A stretch of 64,000 nt of DNA from Paenibacillus amylolyticus (lineage in GTDB: Bacteria > Bacillota > Bacilli > Paenibacillales > Paenibacillaceae): NCBI RefSeq assembly GCF_003719335.1, contig NZ_RIAS01000001.1, forward strand, positions 248,001-312,000. Direction: 5' to 3'. Within the stretch, counting starts at the first letter, position 1; each line of letters opens with the position of its first letter. Shown here in pieces: positions 39,101-46,025 of the stretch. Below the pieces are notes generated by a model, which did no database searches, was not told the origin of the DNA, and worked only from the letters and a program-made list of their open reading frames with translations. The translations under genes and the position numbers were made by a program.

Positions 39101-39249
39101 GTTCGGAACCCTTCACCAAGATTGGCACCACTTCAGGTACTAGTATGGTATATGGTGTACCGTCATCAACGGGGGGCTGGTTCAAAGTATCCGCCAGCAA
39201 CAGTGTCGGAGAGTCTGCATCCTCGGAAGCGATACACTATCAGCCTTAA
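36139..39249 (+). CDS. Class A penicillin-binding protein 1A with C-terminal FN3 domains
   Basis: A bifunctional peptidoglycan glycosyltransferase and transpeptidase. The 1036-residue protein has a membrane anchor (about residues 26-50), a GT51 domain (EDNHFYEHKGVDMSG near 115, GGSTLTQQLAR near 150), and the transpeptidase with the SxxK serine in PGSTMKPIAAY near 434, SLNIPA near 495 and KTGSTQNYADVW near 628. The last 215 residues hold two fibronectin type III-like modules (about 825-910 and 950-1036) joined by a Pro/Thr/Ala-rich linker. Class A PBPs usually lack FN3, but this architecture occurs in Paenibacillus. GGAGG precedes the start. Confidence 0.95.
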   Translation: MVDVTKKKPEDPPVRKRSFARRLGSFVMWMVVLGFMGVLFVGGALMGYVSSIVKDEPVRSRALIEQKVSENSITGFAYFSDGSPIGQLRTEEDRRPVTFDQIPKKVIDAVISIEDNHFYEHKGVDMSGTLRAVKQKVLKESVQTGGSTLTQQLARRVFLNLDRTEDRKVKEILLSLRLERFLTKDEIMTAYLNKVPFGNGSSGYNVYGIKAAAKGLFNINDLEKINTAQAAYLVGLPQSPSSYSAFNGKGDFVEDKFDRAINRQKLVLRRMLELGKITQPEYNNALAFDIKSSLAPKTVKAYNTYPYLMMETERQAAQIIMKQLNADKAEATGKSTDAEASQKENSALLEEAQSQLRTGGYRIYTTINKSIYKTMRTIAEDNSNFSADDPVKGKEQTAAMLINHKTGAILGMIEGRSFQDEQMNYATQMVRQPGSTMKPIAAYLPALEEGLIQPASIIDDAPIILKDGPSGYHIAKNANNRYQGLVTARRALNYSLNIPALKLFNEEVGIDKAWTFAKKLGITTIQKQDYQAQTGVLGGLQYGVTVEELTSAYGAIANKGIYNDSYMISKIVDSKGNIVYKHDSEPVQAFSEQTAYLMTDMLRTVITEGTADKVRENYKYRSSVPIVGKTGSTQNYADVWFEGYTPDVTLGVWVGYKQPINTLENKSQRKRAQQLWAKIMNEVIETQKDLFVTNSFKKPSGIETRTVSAYSGKLPTSLTDKFVTDIFNSKFIPKERDDAVAKAKYITYNGVNYIPRDQTPADMLKEKTVVKRKKPISDLIKELQNAFKRMSRHESLAYYLPEDAGADLPTEVDPRTDNGKAPDAPGNVRISISGERASVTFNATPESDVVGYRLYRSVGGAGFQNQGQVVLTGESRSFSAYATAGGNFAFYVTAVDVAGKESAPSAIVSSAGAGAPEPEVKEPINVPGTVVTPGETATDNAPTAPTAAPNTPGQVSVSALSQGLRIQWAPNSEADGVQSYAVFYSETGSEPFTKIGTTSGTSMVYGVPSSTGGWFKVSASNSVGESASSEAIHYQP

Positions 39250-39285
39250 TCCTGTTGACTAACAGATCTCATAAAATGAATGAAG

Positions 39286-39328
39286 AAGCCGCATGTCAGT
39301 GTGAATACACTGACATGCGGCTTTGTTT
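39286..39328 (+). terminator. Terminator after PBP1A
   Basis: AAGCCGCATGTCAGTGT and ACACTGACATGCGGCTT form a perfect 17-bp stem with a GAAT loop, followed by TGTTTAT. Confidence 0.85.
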
Positions 39329-39382
39329 ATGTTCATATCCGGTCGCCAAAACGAATGGCGACCTATTCGAAAAATTAGGCAC

Positions 39383-39433
39383 AAAAAAAGCCTGGTTCAC
39401 GCCCTGCATTGTAGATGCATGAACCAGGCTTTC
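39383..39433 (-). terminator. Terminator after acsA
   Basis: On the minus strand AGCCTGGTTCA and TGAACCAGGCT form the base of a long hairpin with an inner TGCAT/ATGCA pair, followed by seven T. Confidence 0.85.
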
Positions 39434-39484
39434 TAGCTCTCAACTAAGCGTTGCAAGCTTTCCATTTCCAACCCTACATGATGC

Positions 39485-41209
39485 TCAGTCCTCAATGGTG
39501 GATAAGTCACCTGTTGGCAGATCAAGTTCCCACGCCTTCAACACACGGCGCATAATCTTACCTGAACGAGTTTTTGGCAGTCTTTCTTTGAACTCGATCT
39601 CACGCGGTGCTGCGTGAGCGGACAGGCCCTCTTTTACAAAGCGATAGATCTCTTCCTTCAGCTCCGGCGTCGCCTCATACCCTTCACGAAGCGCCACAAA
39701 CGCTTTGATGATCTCTCCACGTGTCACATCCGGTTTACCAATCACGCCAGCCTCAGCAACCGCTGGGTGCTCTACCAGTTTACTTTCCACTTCAAACGGT
39801 CCAATGCGCTCTCCAGAGGAGTTGATGACATCATCGATGCGTCCCTGGAACCAGAAGTATCCGTCTTCGTCCATGTACGCCGAATCCCCGGATACATACC
39901 AGCCTGTAAGTCTGAAATATTCCTCATACTTCGCTGGATTATTCCAGATTTTTGCCATCATCGACGGCCAAGGTGTACGTATCGCCAGGTTCCCCATGCT
40001 GTATGGCGGCAACTCTTGTCCACGATCATCGATAATCGCTGCCTCAATACCCGGTAGCGGACGTCCCATGGAACCCGGTTTAATCGGCATACCCGGGTAG
40101 TTACAGATTAACTGTGCTCCCGTCTCGGTCATCCACCACGTATCATGAATTCGTTGACCGTACGCCTTCCAGCCCCAACGTACGACCTCCGGATTCAGCG
40201 GTTCCCCTACCGACATGACATGACGCAAGCTGCTCAAATCATGCTGGGCAATCGTCTCGTCCCCTGCGCCCATAAGCATACGGAATGCCGTAGGGGCACT
40301 GTACCATACACTTACCTTGTTTTTCTCAATTGTGCTATACCAGTCCTGCGGACTAAAACGCCCCCCACGAATCACATTCGTTACCCCATTAAGCCAAGGA
40401 GCGAAAATGCCATACGACGTGCCTGTTACCCAACCTGGATCGGCAGTACACCAGTATACGTCATTTTCTCGCAGGTCAAGTACAACCTTACCTGTATAAT
40501 AATGCTGAATCATCGCATTCTGGACGTGGTACACACCCTTCGGTTTCCCTGTTGAGCCAGAGGTGTAATGAATCAACAGTCCATCCTCACGCGTCAGCCA
40601 TTCTACCTCCATATCATCCGAAGCCGCAGACATCTCTGCATCAAAATCAATCAGTCCTTCCTCAGACTGTGGGCCACCGCCGACAACAAAAATATGTTTC
40701 AGCTCTGGCAATTCGGAACGTTTGATCCGTCCCAGAAGCTCAGGAGTGGTCACAAGCGCAACAGCACCACTGTCCTCCAACCGATCCTTCACTGCCGTTT
40801 CCATAAAAGCCTCAAATAAAGGACCAGCTATAGCTCCCACTTTTAAAATACCCAGCAGACTGAAATACAGCTCAGGACTTCGTGGCATAAAAATAAATAC
40901 ACGATCTCCTTTAGCTACGCCATATTTACGCAACACATTACCAAAACGACTCGACTGCTCGCTCAGATCTGCGAAGGTGTACGCTTCCTCACGAGAAGCA
41001 TCGCTGTAGAGCAATGCCGTCTTCCCGCCTCTGCCTTCCAGGACATGGCGATCAATCGCCTCATGTGCCATATTCACTTTGCCGCTGGCGTGCCACGTAA
41101 AGTGCCTTTCTACCGTTTCCCAATCGAACCGGCTTCTTGCTTCCGTATAATCGCCCAGATTCGATTCAGACACCACCGTTTGCAGCATCTCATTATGTGC
41201 TTGACTCAT
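39485..41209 (-). CDS. acsA: Acetyl-CoA synthetase
   Basis: AcsA makes acetyl-CoA from acetate, ATP and CoA, allowing growth on acetate and on overflow products. The 574-residue protein has the adenylate-forming motif YTSGSTGKPKGVYH near residue 222, WMTETGAQLI near 350 and the C-terminal PKTRSGKIMRRVLK, in which K551 matches the lysine that AcuA acetylates in B. subtilis. AAGGAGG precedes the ATG. Divergent from acuA with a cre site between them; terminator at 39383-39433. Confidence 0.97.
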   Translation of the reverse strand: MSQAHNEMLQTVVSESNLGDYTEARSRFDWETVERHFTWHASGKVNMAHEAIDRHVLEGRGGKTALLYSDASREEAYTFADLSEQSSRFGNVLRKYGVAKGDRVFIFMPRSPELYFSLLGILKVGAIAGPLFEAFMETAVKDRLEDSGAVALVTTPELLGRIKRSELPELKHIFVVGGGPQSEEGLIDFDAEMSAASDDMEVEWLTREDGLLIHYTSGSTGKPKGVYHVQNAMIQHYYTGKVVLDLRENDVYWCTADPGWVTGTSYGIFAPWLNGVTNVIRGGRFSPQDWYSTIEKNKVSVWYSAPTAFRMLMGAGDETIAQHDLSSLRHVMSVGEPLNPEVVRWGWKAYGQRIHDTWWMTETGAQLICNYPGMPIKPGSMGRPLPGIEAAIIDDRGQELPPYSMGNLAIRTPWPSMMAKIWNNPAKYEEYFRLTGWYVSGDSAYMDEDGYFWFQGRIDDVINSSGERIGPFEVESKLVEHPAVAEAGVIGKPDVTRGEIIKAFVALREGYEATPELKEEIYRFVKEGLSAHAAPREIEFKERLPKTRSGKIMRRVLKAWELDLPTGDLSTIED

Positions 41210-41288
41210 GCTTGCCAGCCTCCTTCAACTCGACATTTCGATTCCCATCAGGGTTCATTCGTATTGCCTTCATGTTGACTGAACTTCC

Positions 41289-41302
41289 AGTTAGCGCTTA
41301 CA
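41289..41302. promoter_or_regulatory. CcpA-binding site (cre) between acsA and acuA
   Basis: The minus strand reads TGTAAGCGCTAACT, which matches the cre consensus TGWAARCGYTWWCA at 13 of 14 positions. It lies 80 bases before the acsA start and about 180 before acuA. In B. subtilis both genes are CcpA-controlled. It lies downstream of the apparent acsA -10, so it may block elongation. Confidence 0.75.
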
Positions 41303-41391
41303 TTAGTAGAGAGAACTTCTCATCTTGTACTTGCCTGACCCAACCGATGCACTCAAACGGTGTTGAATTGTGAACATTTTTTGTCAACGCA

Positions 41392-41399
41392 ATTATAGC
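41392..41399 (-). promoter_or_regulatory. Extended -10 element of the acsA promoter
   Basis: On the minus strand TGCTATAAT: a consensus -10 (TATAAT) with TG. Transcription would start near 41385, leaving a 5' leader of about 175 bases that includes the cre site. The -35 is not clear. Confidence 0.5.
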
Positions 41400-41425
41400 A
41401 AATTGGATCAAACATCGTCTACGGC

Positions 41426-41454
41426 TTTTCATTTTTTTGGTTTTTTGCTATAAG
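41426..41454 (+). promoter_or_regulatory. Candidate promoter of acuA
   Basis: TTTTCA, 17 bases and TATAAG with an extended TGC. Transcription would begin a few bases before the Shine-Dalgarno GAGGGG, giving a very short leader. Confidence 0.5.
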
Positions 41455-41478
41455 TAGGGGGAGAGAGGGGTATGAACC

Positions 41479-42111
41479 ATGGAGCATATCAAGAAACATC
41501 ATATACGTTCCATTTTCAAGTCCGGCCACCGAATTACGGTTGAGGGGCCTGTGCCCGCAGAGCAGATTATGGAATTGACGTTTCACTCCGATCTGGATGC
41601 CTTTCGGCGCCCGGCAGAGCAACAAGAAGCCATTGCCGAGATTGCTGCCTTACCGGAAGGGCGAATTATCATTGCCTATGAAAATGATATCATCATCGGA
41701 TACGTTACTTTTCACTACGCAGATGAATGTGAACGCTGGTCCGAGGGCAACATGACAGACTTGATTGAGCTCGGAGCCATCGAAGTCGCAGACGAATATC
41801 GCTCTCTGGGTGTTGGCCGTGAAATGCTCCTTACTGCGATGCAAGATACGTATATGGAGAACTATATTATTTTCACAACAGAGTATTACTGGCACTGGGA
41901 CTTGAAAGGCAGCGGACTATCGGTATGGGATTATCGCAAAATGATGGAGCGGCTCATGCAAAACATTGACATGACCTGGTACGCAACAGATGATCCTGAA
42001 ATCTGCTCCCATCCTGCGAATTGCCTTATGGTACGAATCGGCAGTCAAGTACCGATGACCTCGGAGGAACAGTTTGACCGTGTCCGCTTCCGTCATCGGT
42101 TTATGTATTAA
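41479..42111 (+). CDS. acuA: Acetoin utilization protein AcuA, acetyltransferase acting on AcsA
   Basis: AcuA is a GNAT acetyltransferase that acetylates the active-site lysine of AcsA and switches it off. The 210-residue protein has the acetyl-CoA loop VADEYRSLGVGREMLLTAM near residue 110 and the family ends FRHRFMY. GGGG lies before the ATG. B. subtilis has acuABC divergent from acsA; here acuB and acuC are not next to acuA, which ends at a terminator. Confidence 0.93.
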   Translation: MEHIKKHHIRSIFKSGHRITVEGPVPAEQIMELTFHSDLDAFRRPAEQQEAIAEIAALPEGRIIIAYENDIIIGYVTFHYADECERWSEGNMTDLIELGAIEVADEYRSLGVGREMLLTAMQDTYMENYIIFTTEYYWHWDLKGSGLSVWDYRKMMERLMQNIDMTWYATDDPEICSHPANCLMVRIGSQVPMTSEEQFDRVRFRHRFMY

Positions 42112-42148
42112 AGGAAAAGATGCGAATCGCGAATTGAATACATAAAAG

Positions 42149-42198
42149 AACCGCCTTGCAGATCATTGATTGGAAACAGATCTGTAAGGCGGTTTAAT
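42149..42198 (+). terminator. Bidirectional terminator between acuA and mtnN
   Basis: AACCGCCTTGCAGATC and GATCTGTAAGGCGGTT form a 16-bp stem with one mismatch; AAAA and TT ends serve both strands. Confidence 0.8.
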
Positions 42199-42233
42199 AT
42201 TTATTCATTTATGGGTTAGTTACGTGTTTCGAA

Positions 42234-42929
42234 TCACATATGTTCAAGCATGTGCTCAACAATACGATGGGAACGCTGGGAAGACTGCACCGTAAACTCG
42301 GCAAAATTCACATGTGCAGAACCGTCTGCCTTGTCAGACATGCTACGCAGCACGACAAAAGGTACACGGTTCATGTAACATACTTGAGCCACCGCCGCCC
42401 CTTCCATCTCTGCACAAGCTCCGTCCATCTCTGTGTAGAGCATATTTACGGTCTCTTTGCTGGCAATAAACTGATCACCTGATAACACTTTGCCAATCCG
42501 GTAATGAGCGCCCTGCGCCTTGCACGCTTCTTCAGCAAGCGAAATTAATGCAGGCTCCGCCGGAAAAGCGGATGTCTCCTGATACGGGATCACTCCGCGT
42601 TCGAATCCTAGCGGCGTTACGTCCATGTCGTGCTGTACACATACCGAAGAAATGACCATGTCGCCAATGTTCAATTCAGGATGAACCGCTCCTGCCACAC
42701 CTGTAAAAATGATCCGATTCACCTGAAAGCGATCAATCAGAATCTGCGTAGTTACCGCCGCATTTACTTTCCCTACGCCTGATTTGCATACCACAATCTG
42801 CTTGCCAAGCCACTCACCAGCAACATACGTAATCCCCGTCTGCTTGACTGTTTCATGCTGTTTCATGCCCTGAAGCAGAAGCTCTACTTCCTCATCCATA
42901 GCACCTATAATTCCTATCGTTTCACGCAT
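42234..42929 (-). CDS. mtnN: 5'-Methylthioadenosine/S-adenosylhomocysteine nucleosidase
   Basis: MtnN cleaves methylthioadenosine and S-adenosylhomocysteine to adenine and a sugar thioether, for methionine salvage and the activated-methyl cycle. The 231-residue protein has the N-terminal IGIIGAMDEEVELLLQ (catalytic Glu region), FTGVAGAVHPELNIGDMVIS near 75, and MEGAAVAQVC followed by LRSMSDKADGSA near 198 with the catalytic Asp. GGGAGG precedes the start. Confidence 0.97.
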   Translation of the reverse strand: MRETIGIIGAMDEEVELLLQGMKQHETVKQTGITYVAGEWLGKQIVVCKSGVGKVNAAVTTQILIDRFQVNRIIFTGVAGAVHPELNIGDMVISSVCVQHDMDVTPLGFERGVIPYQETSAFPAEPALISLAEEACKAQGAHYRIGKVLSGDQFIASKETVNMLYTEMDGACAEMEGAAVAQVCYMNRVPFVVLRSMSDKADGSAHVNFAEFTVQSSQRSHRIVEHMLEHM

Positions 42930-42996
42930 TGTTGTATCCTCCCTGTTTCCAGTTCTCGATGTGAGATCAGATCATTATGCAAGCCGTATTAAGCAC

Positions 42997-43017
42997 AAAA
43001 GCTCCGTTTCCGGAGCT
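42997..43017 (-). terminator. Terminator after ccpA
   Basis: On the minus strand AGCTCCG, a GAAA loop and CGGAGCT form a 7-bp stem followed by TTTTGTGCTT. Confidence 0.7.
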
Positions 43018-43076
43018 CCTGTACAATCAAAATCTATGTAGAGAGAATTCAATCTCCCTTTTACTTACTTAATCAA

Positions 43077-44084
43077 TTAACCTGCGTGACTTACCGACAG
43101 ACGAAGAATGGTTTCATGCGGCAAAATCACTCTTGGATTCTCCACATTTTCTTTCTTCATCAGTTTGGTTAGCAAACGCATCGCTACCGCGCCCAGATCA
43201 TACATGGGCTGAGCAACAGTTGTTAACTGTGGACGCACCATGGAAGCCATACGAATGTTATCCACACTAATGATGGAGAAGTCATCCGGTACTTTCAGGC
43301 CATCGTCCTGAATGCTATGAATTGCACCAATCGCCATTTCATCTGTTGCAGCAAAGATCGCAGTCGGCTTTTTCTTGAGTCCAAGGAAATATTTCATCGC
43401 TTCTACACCGGATTCATAACGATAGTTACCGATGCGTACCAGATCCTCTTGATATTCAATGCCTGCGGCTTCCAGTGCCTTCTTGTACCCTTGGAAACGT
43501 GCAAAACCGTTAGCCGGATCCTGTAACGTTCCACTGATCATCGCGATCTCTTTGTGACCGTGGCGAATCAGCGTGTTGACTGCATCAAACGCCGCTGCTT
43601 CATGATCAATATCAACAGAAGGGAATGTACCCTTCTCATCACTTGTTGCGCACAATACGATTGGAACTGCTGCAGACTGGAACGCTTGAATGTGTTCATC
43701 GGTTACCGTACCGCCCATGAAAAGCAGTCCATCCACTTGTTTCTCCAGCAGCGTGTTGATAACACGAATTTCTTTTTCTTTCTTTTTGTCCGCATTACAC
43801 AAAATGATATTGTAGTGGTACATATTCGCAATATCTTCGATTCCGCGGGCAATCTCCGCAAAGGTGGAGTTCGAAATGTCCGGAATAACGACTCCAACTG
43901 TCGTTGTCTTTTTACTCGCCAGACCACGGGCTACCGCATTCGGACGATATCCGAGTCGTTCAATTGCTTCGTATACTTTTTTCCGCGTCTGCGGTTTGAC
44001 ATTAGGGTTATTGTTGACTACCCGTGATACCGTTGCCATGGACACTCCAGCTTCACGTGCCACATCATAAATGGTTACCGTCAC
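43077..44084 (-). CDS. ccpA: Catabolite control protein A
   Basis: CcpA is the LacI-family master regulator of carbon catabolite repression in Gram-positives; it binds cre sites with HPr-Ser46-P or Crh-P. The protein has the LacI headpiece [20 protein letters not shown], the hinge [20 protein letters not shown], and a sugar-binding-like core whose [17 protein letters not shown] and [20 protein letters not shown] match CcpA. I set the start at the GTG ending at 44084, with GGAG nine bases upstream, matching the B. subtilis N-terminus; the ATG ending at 44099 lacks a good site. Length 335. Confidence 0.95.
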   Translation of the reverse strand: MTVTIYDVAREAGVSMATVSRVVNNNPNVKPQTRKKVYEAIERLGYRPNAVARGLASKKTTTVGVVIPDISNSTFAEIARGIEDIANMYHYNIILCNADKKKEKEIRVINTLLEKQVDGLLFMGGTVTDEHIQAFQSAAVPIVLCATSDEKGTFPSVDIDHEAAAFDAVNTLIRHGHKEIAMISGTLQDPANGFARFQGYKKALEAAGIEYQEDLVRIGNYRYESGVEAMKYFLGLKKKPTAIFAATDEMAIGAIHSIQDDGLKVPDDFSIISVDNIRMASMVRPQLTTVAQPMYDLGAVAMRLLTKLMKKENVENPRVILPHETILRLSVSHAG

Positions 44085-44135
44085 AGTACTTCGCTCCATT
44101 ACCAGTAAATTTTCATTCCATTTTCATTAAGGTTT

Positions 44136-44164
44136 ATATTACGACAAATTATTGCATTAATCAA
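44136..44164 (-). promoter_or_regulatory. Sigma-A promoter of ccpA
   Basis: On the minus strand TTGATT, 17 bases and TAATAT, about 45 bases before the ccpA start. No cre-like palindrome overlaps it. Confidence 0.65.
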
Positions 44165-44175
44165 TAAAATAGGCT

Positions 44176-44523
44176 CTAGGACTCACTTAAAGCGTTAGCA
44201 AGCACCCTACTAGTAATCTCTGAATGGGAAGTATGCCATACCGGATTTCCTTTTTTGATCAGAATTACTTGGGGAGATTCGTGCTTAACACCTAGTCTCT
44301 CGGCTGCTTCGTTAGAAACCGGGCGATCTTCCACCACGTAGATAATGCCATATTTCACGCTTTCATTCGGAGAGTTTTGCAAATAATCATTCATCTCCTG
44401 ATAAGCATGTGCGCTGATTGGACAGCGGGTACTATGCTTGAACAGTAGCAAGGGTTGATCCTCCGTCGCCTGCACAGCGGAGTTTAGCTGTTCAATACTT
44501 GTCATTTTAGTCATGTCAGCCAT
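44176..44523 (-). CDS. ytxJ: Bacillithiol-linked monothiol redox protein YtxJ
   Basis: YtxJ is a thioredoxin-fold monothiol bacilliredoxin candidate in bacillithiol-producing Firmicutes. The 115-residue protein has the HSTRCPIS motif with a single Cys at residue 34 and ESPQVILIKKGNPVWHTSH in the second half. It is just upstream of ccpA, as ytxGHJ is near ccpA in Bacillus. GGGGGA lies upstream of the start. It implies that bacillithiol is made by this organism. Confidence 0.92.
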   Translation of the reverse strand: MADMTKMTSIEQLNSAVQATEDQPLLLFKHSTRCPISAHAYQEMNDYLQNSPNESVKYGIIYVVEDRPVSNEAAERLGVKHESPQVILIKKGNPVWHTSHSEITSRVLANALSES

Positions 44524-44645
44524 TCGTTATACATCCCCCTTAATCAGCAATACCGCCATGTTGAGCGTTTTCACTCTTCGATATCTTAACAAAAAGTGAG
44601 CAAAAAATCCAATTTTCATGAAAACAAGCATTTTACACGTCAAAA

Positions 44646-45089
44646 CTAGACGGCATTTGAGAAATGCGCCTGCCATACAAAACCGGACAATTGTGCAAGT
44701 CTGCGCTCCGTATCTTCAATCCACGCCTTGTCTTCCGCTTTATGTGCATAGCTCATAATATCTAACAATAGATTGATTCGCGCCTCTACCGCTTCTTTCA
44801 TCCGATATTCCATCTCTTGATCCGATGCCTCCGGCCAGGCTAGGAGCTGTTCGTGAAGCAGGTCAGCCAATTCATTCTGTTCCCCAAAAGACACATCCTG
44901 CTTCACGGGCTGTTCACCGAGTCTGCTAATACATTCTGTCAAGTCCGGTTTCACCGGCTGCAACACCTCGTATGATACACAGTCGGTACATGCAAAAACA
45001 GGTACATTTCGAATTTCTACCTTTTTGGCGTATACGACCGTTCTTAATTCCAATTCCATTACATGTCCACATCTGCACGACTTGCGCAC
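44646..45089 (-). CDS. Hypothetical protein with N-terminal zinc-ribbon-like Cys motifs
   Basis: I do not recognise a named family. The protein starts with KSCRCGHVMELELR (CxC) and then VPVFACTDCVSYEV (CxxC), which could bind zinc as in YgiT/MqsA-type ribbons, followed by an acidic helical region and a C-terminal helix (DKAWIEDTERRLAQLSGFVW). I use the GTG ending at 45089, eight bases after GAGG; the longer frame from 45098 overlaps that site. It is probably a DNA-binding or adaptor protein, but the target is unknown. A toxin partner is not seen beside it. Confidence 0.65.
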   Translation of the reverse strand: MRKSCRCGHVMELELRTVVYAKKVEIRNVPVFACTDCVSYEVLQPVKPDLTECISRLGEQPVKQDVSFGEQNELADLLHEQLLAWPEASDQEMEYRMKEAVEARINLLLDIMSYAHKAEDKAWIEDTERRLAQLSGFVWQAHFSNAV

Positions 45090-45349
45090 AACCATCACCT
45101 CATTCGTTCTCTACTCTCTATGTATGTACCATTCGACCTATTTCCGCCTAAATCCTGCTGTAATCTAAAGGTTGCACAAATTACCACTGTCACCAGATGA
45201 AGGCTGTCGAATGAAGGCAGGGGGATTGAAAATCGTTCTATCCAGATGAAGACTTGTACTTAAGCCATGCTTCAATTAGGAAGCCAAACAGCGAATCTGG
45301 TACAATATAAGACACGATCTGCCATTCAGTATAGAAGGAGAGTTGACGT

Positions 45350-45883
45350 ATGAGATTATCAGGTCAAAAAGTCATCGCACTGGTTGATGAAGAATTTGAG
45401 GATCTGGAGCTATGGTATCCGGTATACCGCGTCCGTGAAGAGGGTGCCGAAGTGCATCTGGCTGGCGAGAAAAAAGGCAAAACATATATCGGTAAATACG
45501 GTGTTCCTGCTACCGCTGAATACAGTTTCGATGAGCTGAACTCCTCCGATTATGATGGAATTCTGGTTCCAGGCGGCTGGGCTCCAGATAAATTACGACG
45601 CTACCCCAAAGTGCTGCAACTTGTAAAAGAGATGCATGCAGACTGCAAGCCAATTGGGCAAATCTGCCATGCAGGCTGGGTGCTCATCTCCGCCAAAATT
45701 TTGAACGGAGTCACCGTAACCTCAACGCCAGGTATTCGGGATGACATGGAGAATGCAGGTGCGATATGGAAAGATGAGGCCGTTGTCGCGGATGGACATA
45801 TCATCTCCGCTCGTCGTCCACCAGATCTCCCTCCTTATGGAAAAGCATTCTGTGATGCACTTGCTGCAAAAGCCGCCAAATAA
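45350..45883 (+). CDS. DJ-1/PfpI-family protein
   Basis: A class I glutamine amidotransferase-fold protein, often called intracellular protease or glyoxalase III. The 177-residue protein has the nucleophile elbow QICHAGWVLIS with Cys106, an N-terminal DEEFEDLELWYPVYRVREEG and the C-terminal RRPPDLPPYGKAFCDAL. No partner Cys or second domain. Function could be protein deglycation or stress protection. AAGGAGAG precedes the ATG; a good -10 TACAAT with TG lies about 45 bases upstream. Terminator follows at 45907. Confidence 0.92.
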   Translation: MRLSGQKVIALVDEEFEDLELWYPVYRVREEGAEVHLAGEKKGKTYIGKYGVPATAEYSFDELNSSDYDGILVPGGWAPDKLRRYPKVLQLVKEMHADCKPIGQICHAGWVLISAKILNGVTVTSTPGIRDDMENAGAIWKDEAVVADGHIISARRPPDLPPYGKAFCDALAAKAAK

Positions 45884-45906
45884 CAGCGAGCGATCGAAAA
45901 ACCAAA

Positions 45907-45947
45907 GAAAAAACCGCTGAGCAACCCTATGCACGGCGGTTTTTTTG
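45907..45947 (+). terminator. Terminator after the DJ-1 gene
   Basis: AAAAAACCGC and GCGGTTTTTT pair across about 20 bases and run into seven T. The complementary A run makes it usable by the minus-strand ptsI transcript as well. Confidence 0.75.
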
Positions 45948-46025
45948 ATATCTTTTGGAAAAAGTGGTACAAAAGTGAATATATTGATTTAAAGGTATTA
46001 ATCGTCTGCTAATGTGCAGTTTCCC

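Noticed and set aside
41382..41387. TTGACA on the minus strand as acsA -35
   Set aside because: No -10 with correct spacing; the extended TGCTATAAT upstream is a better candidate.
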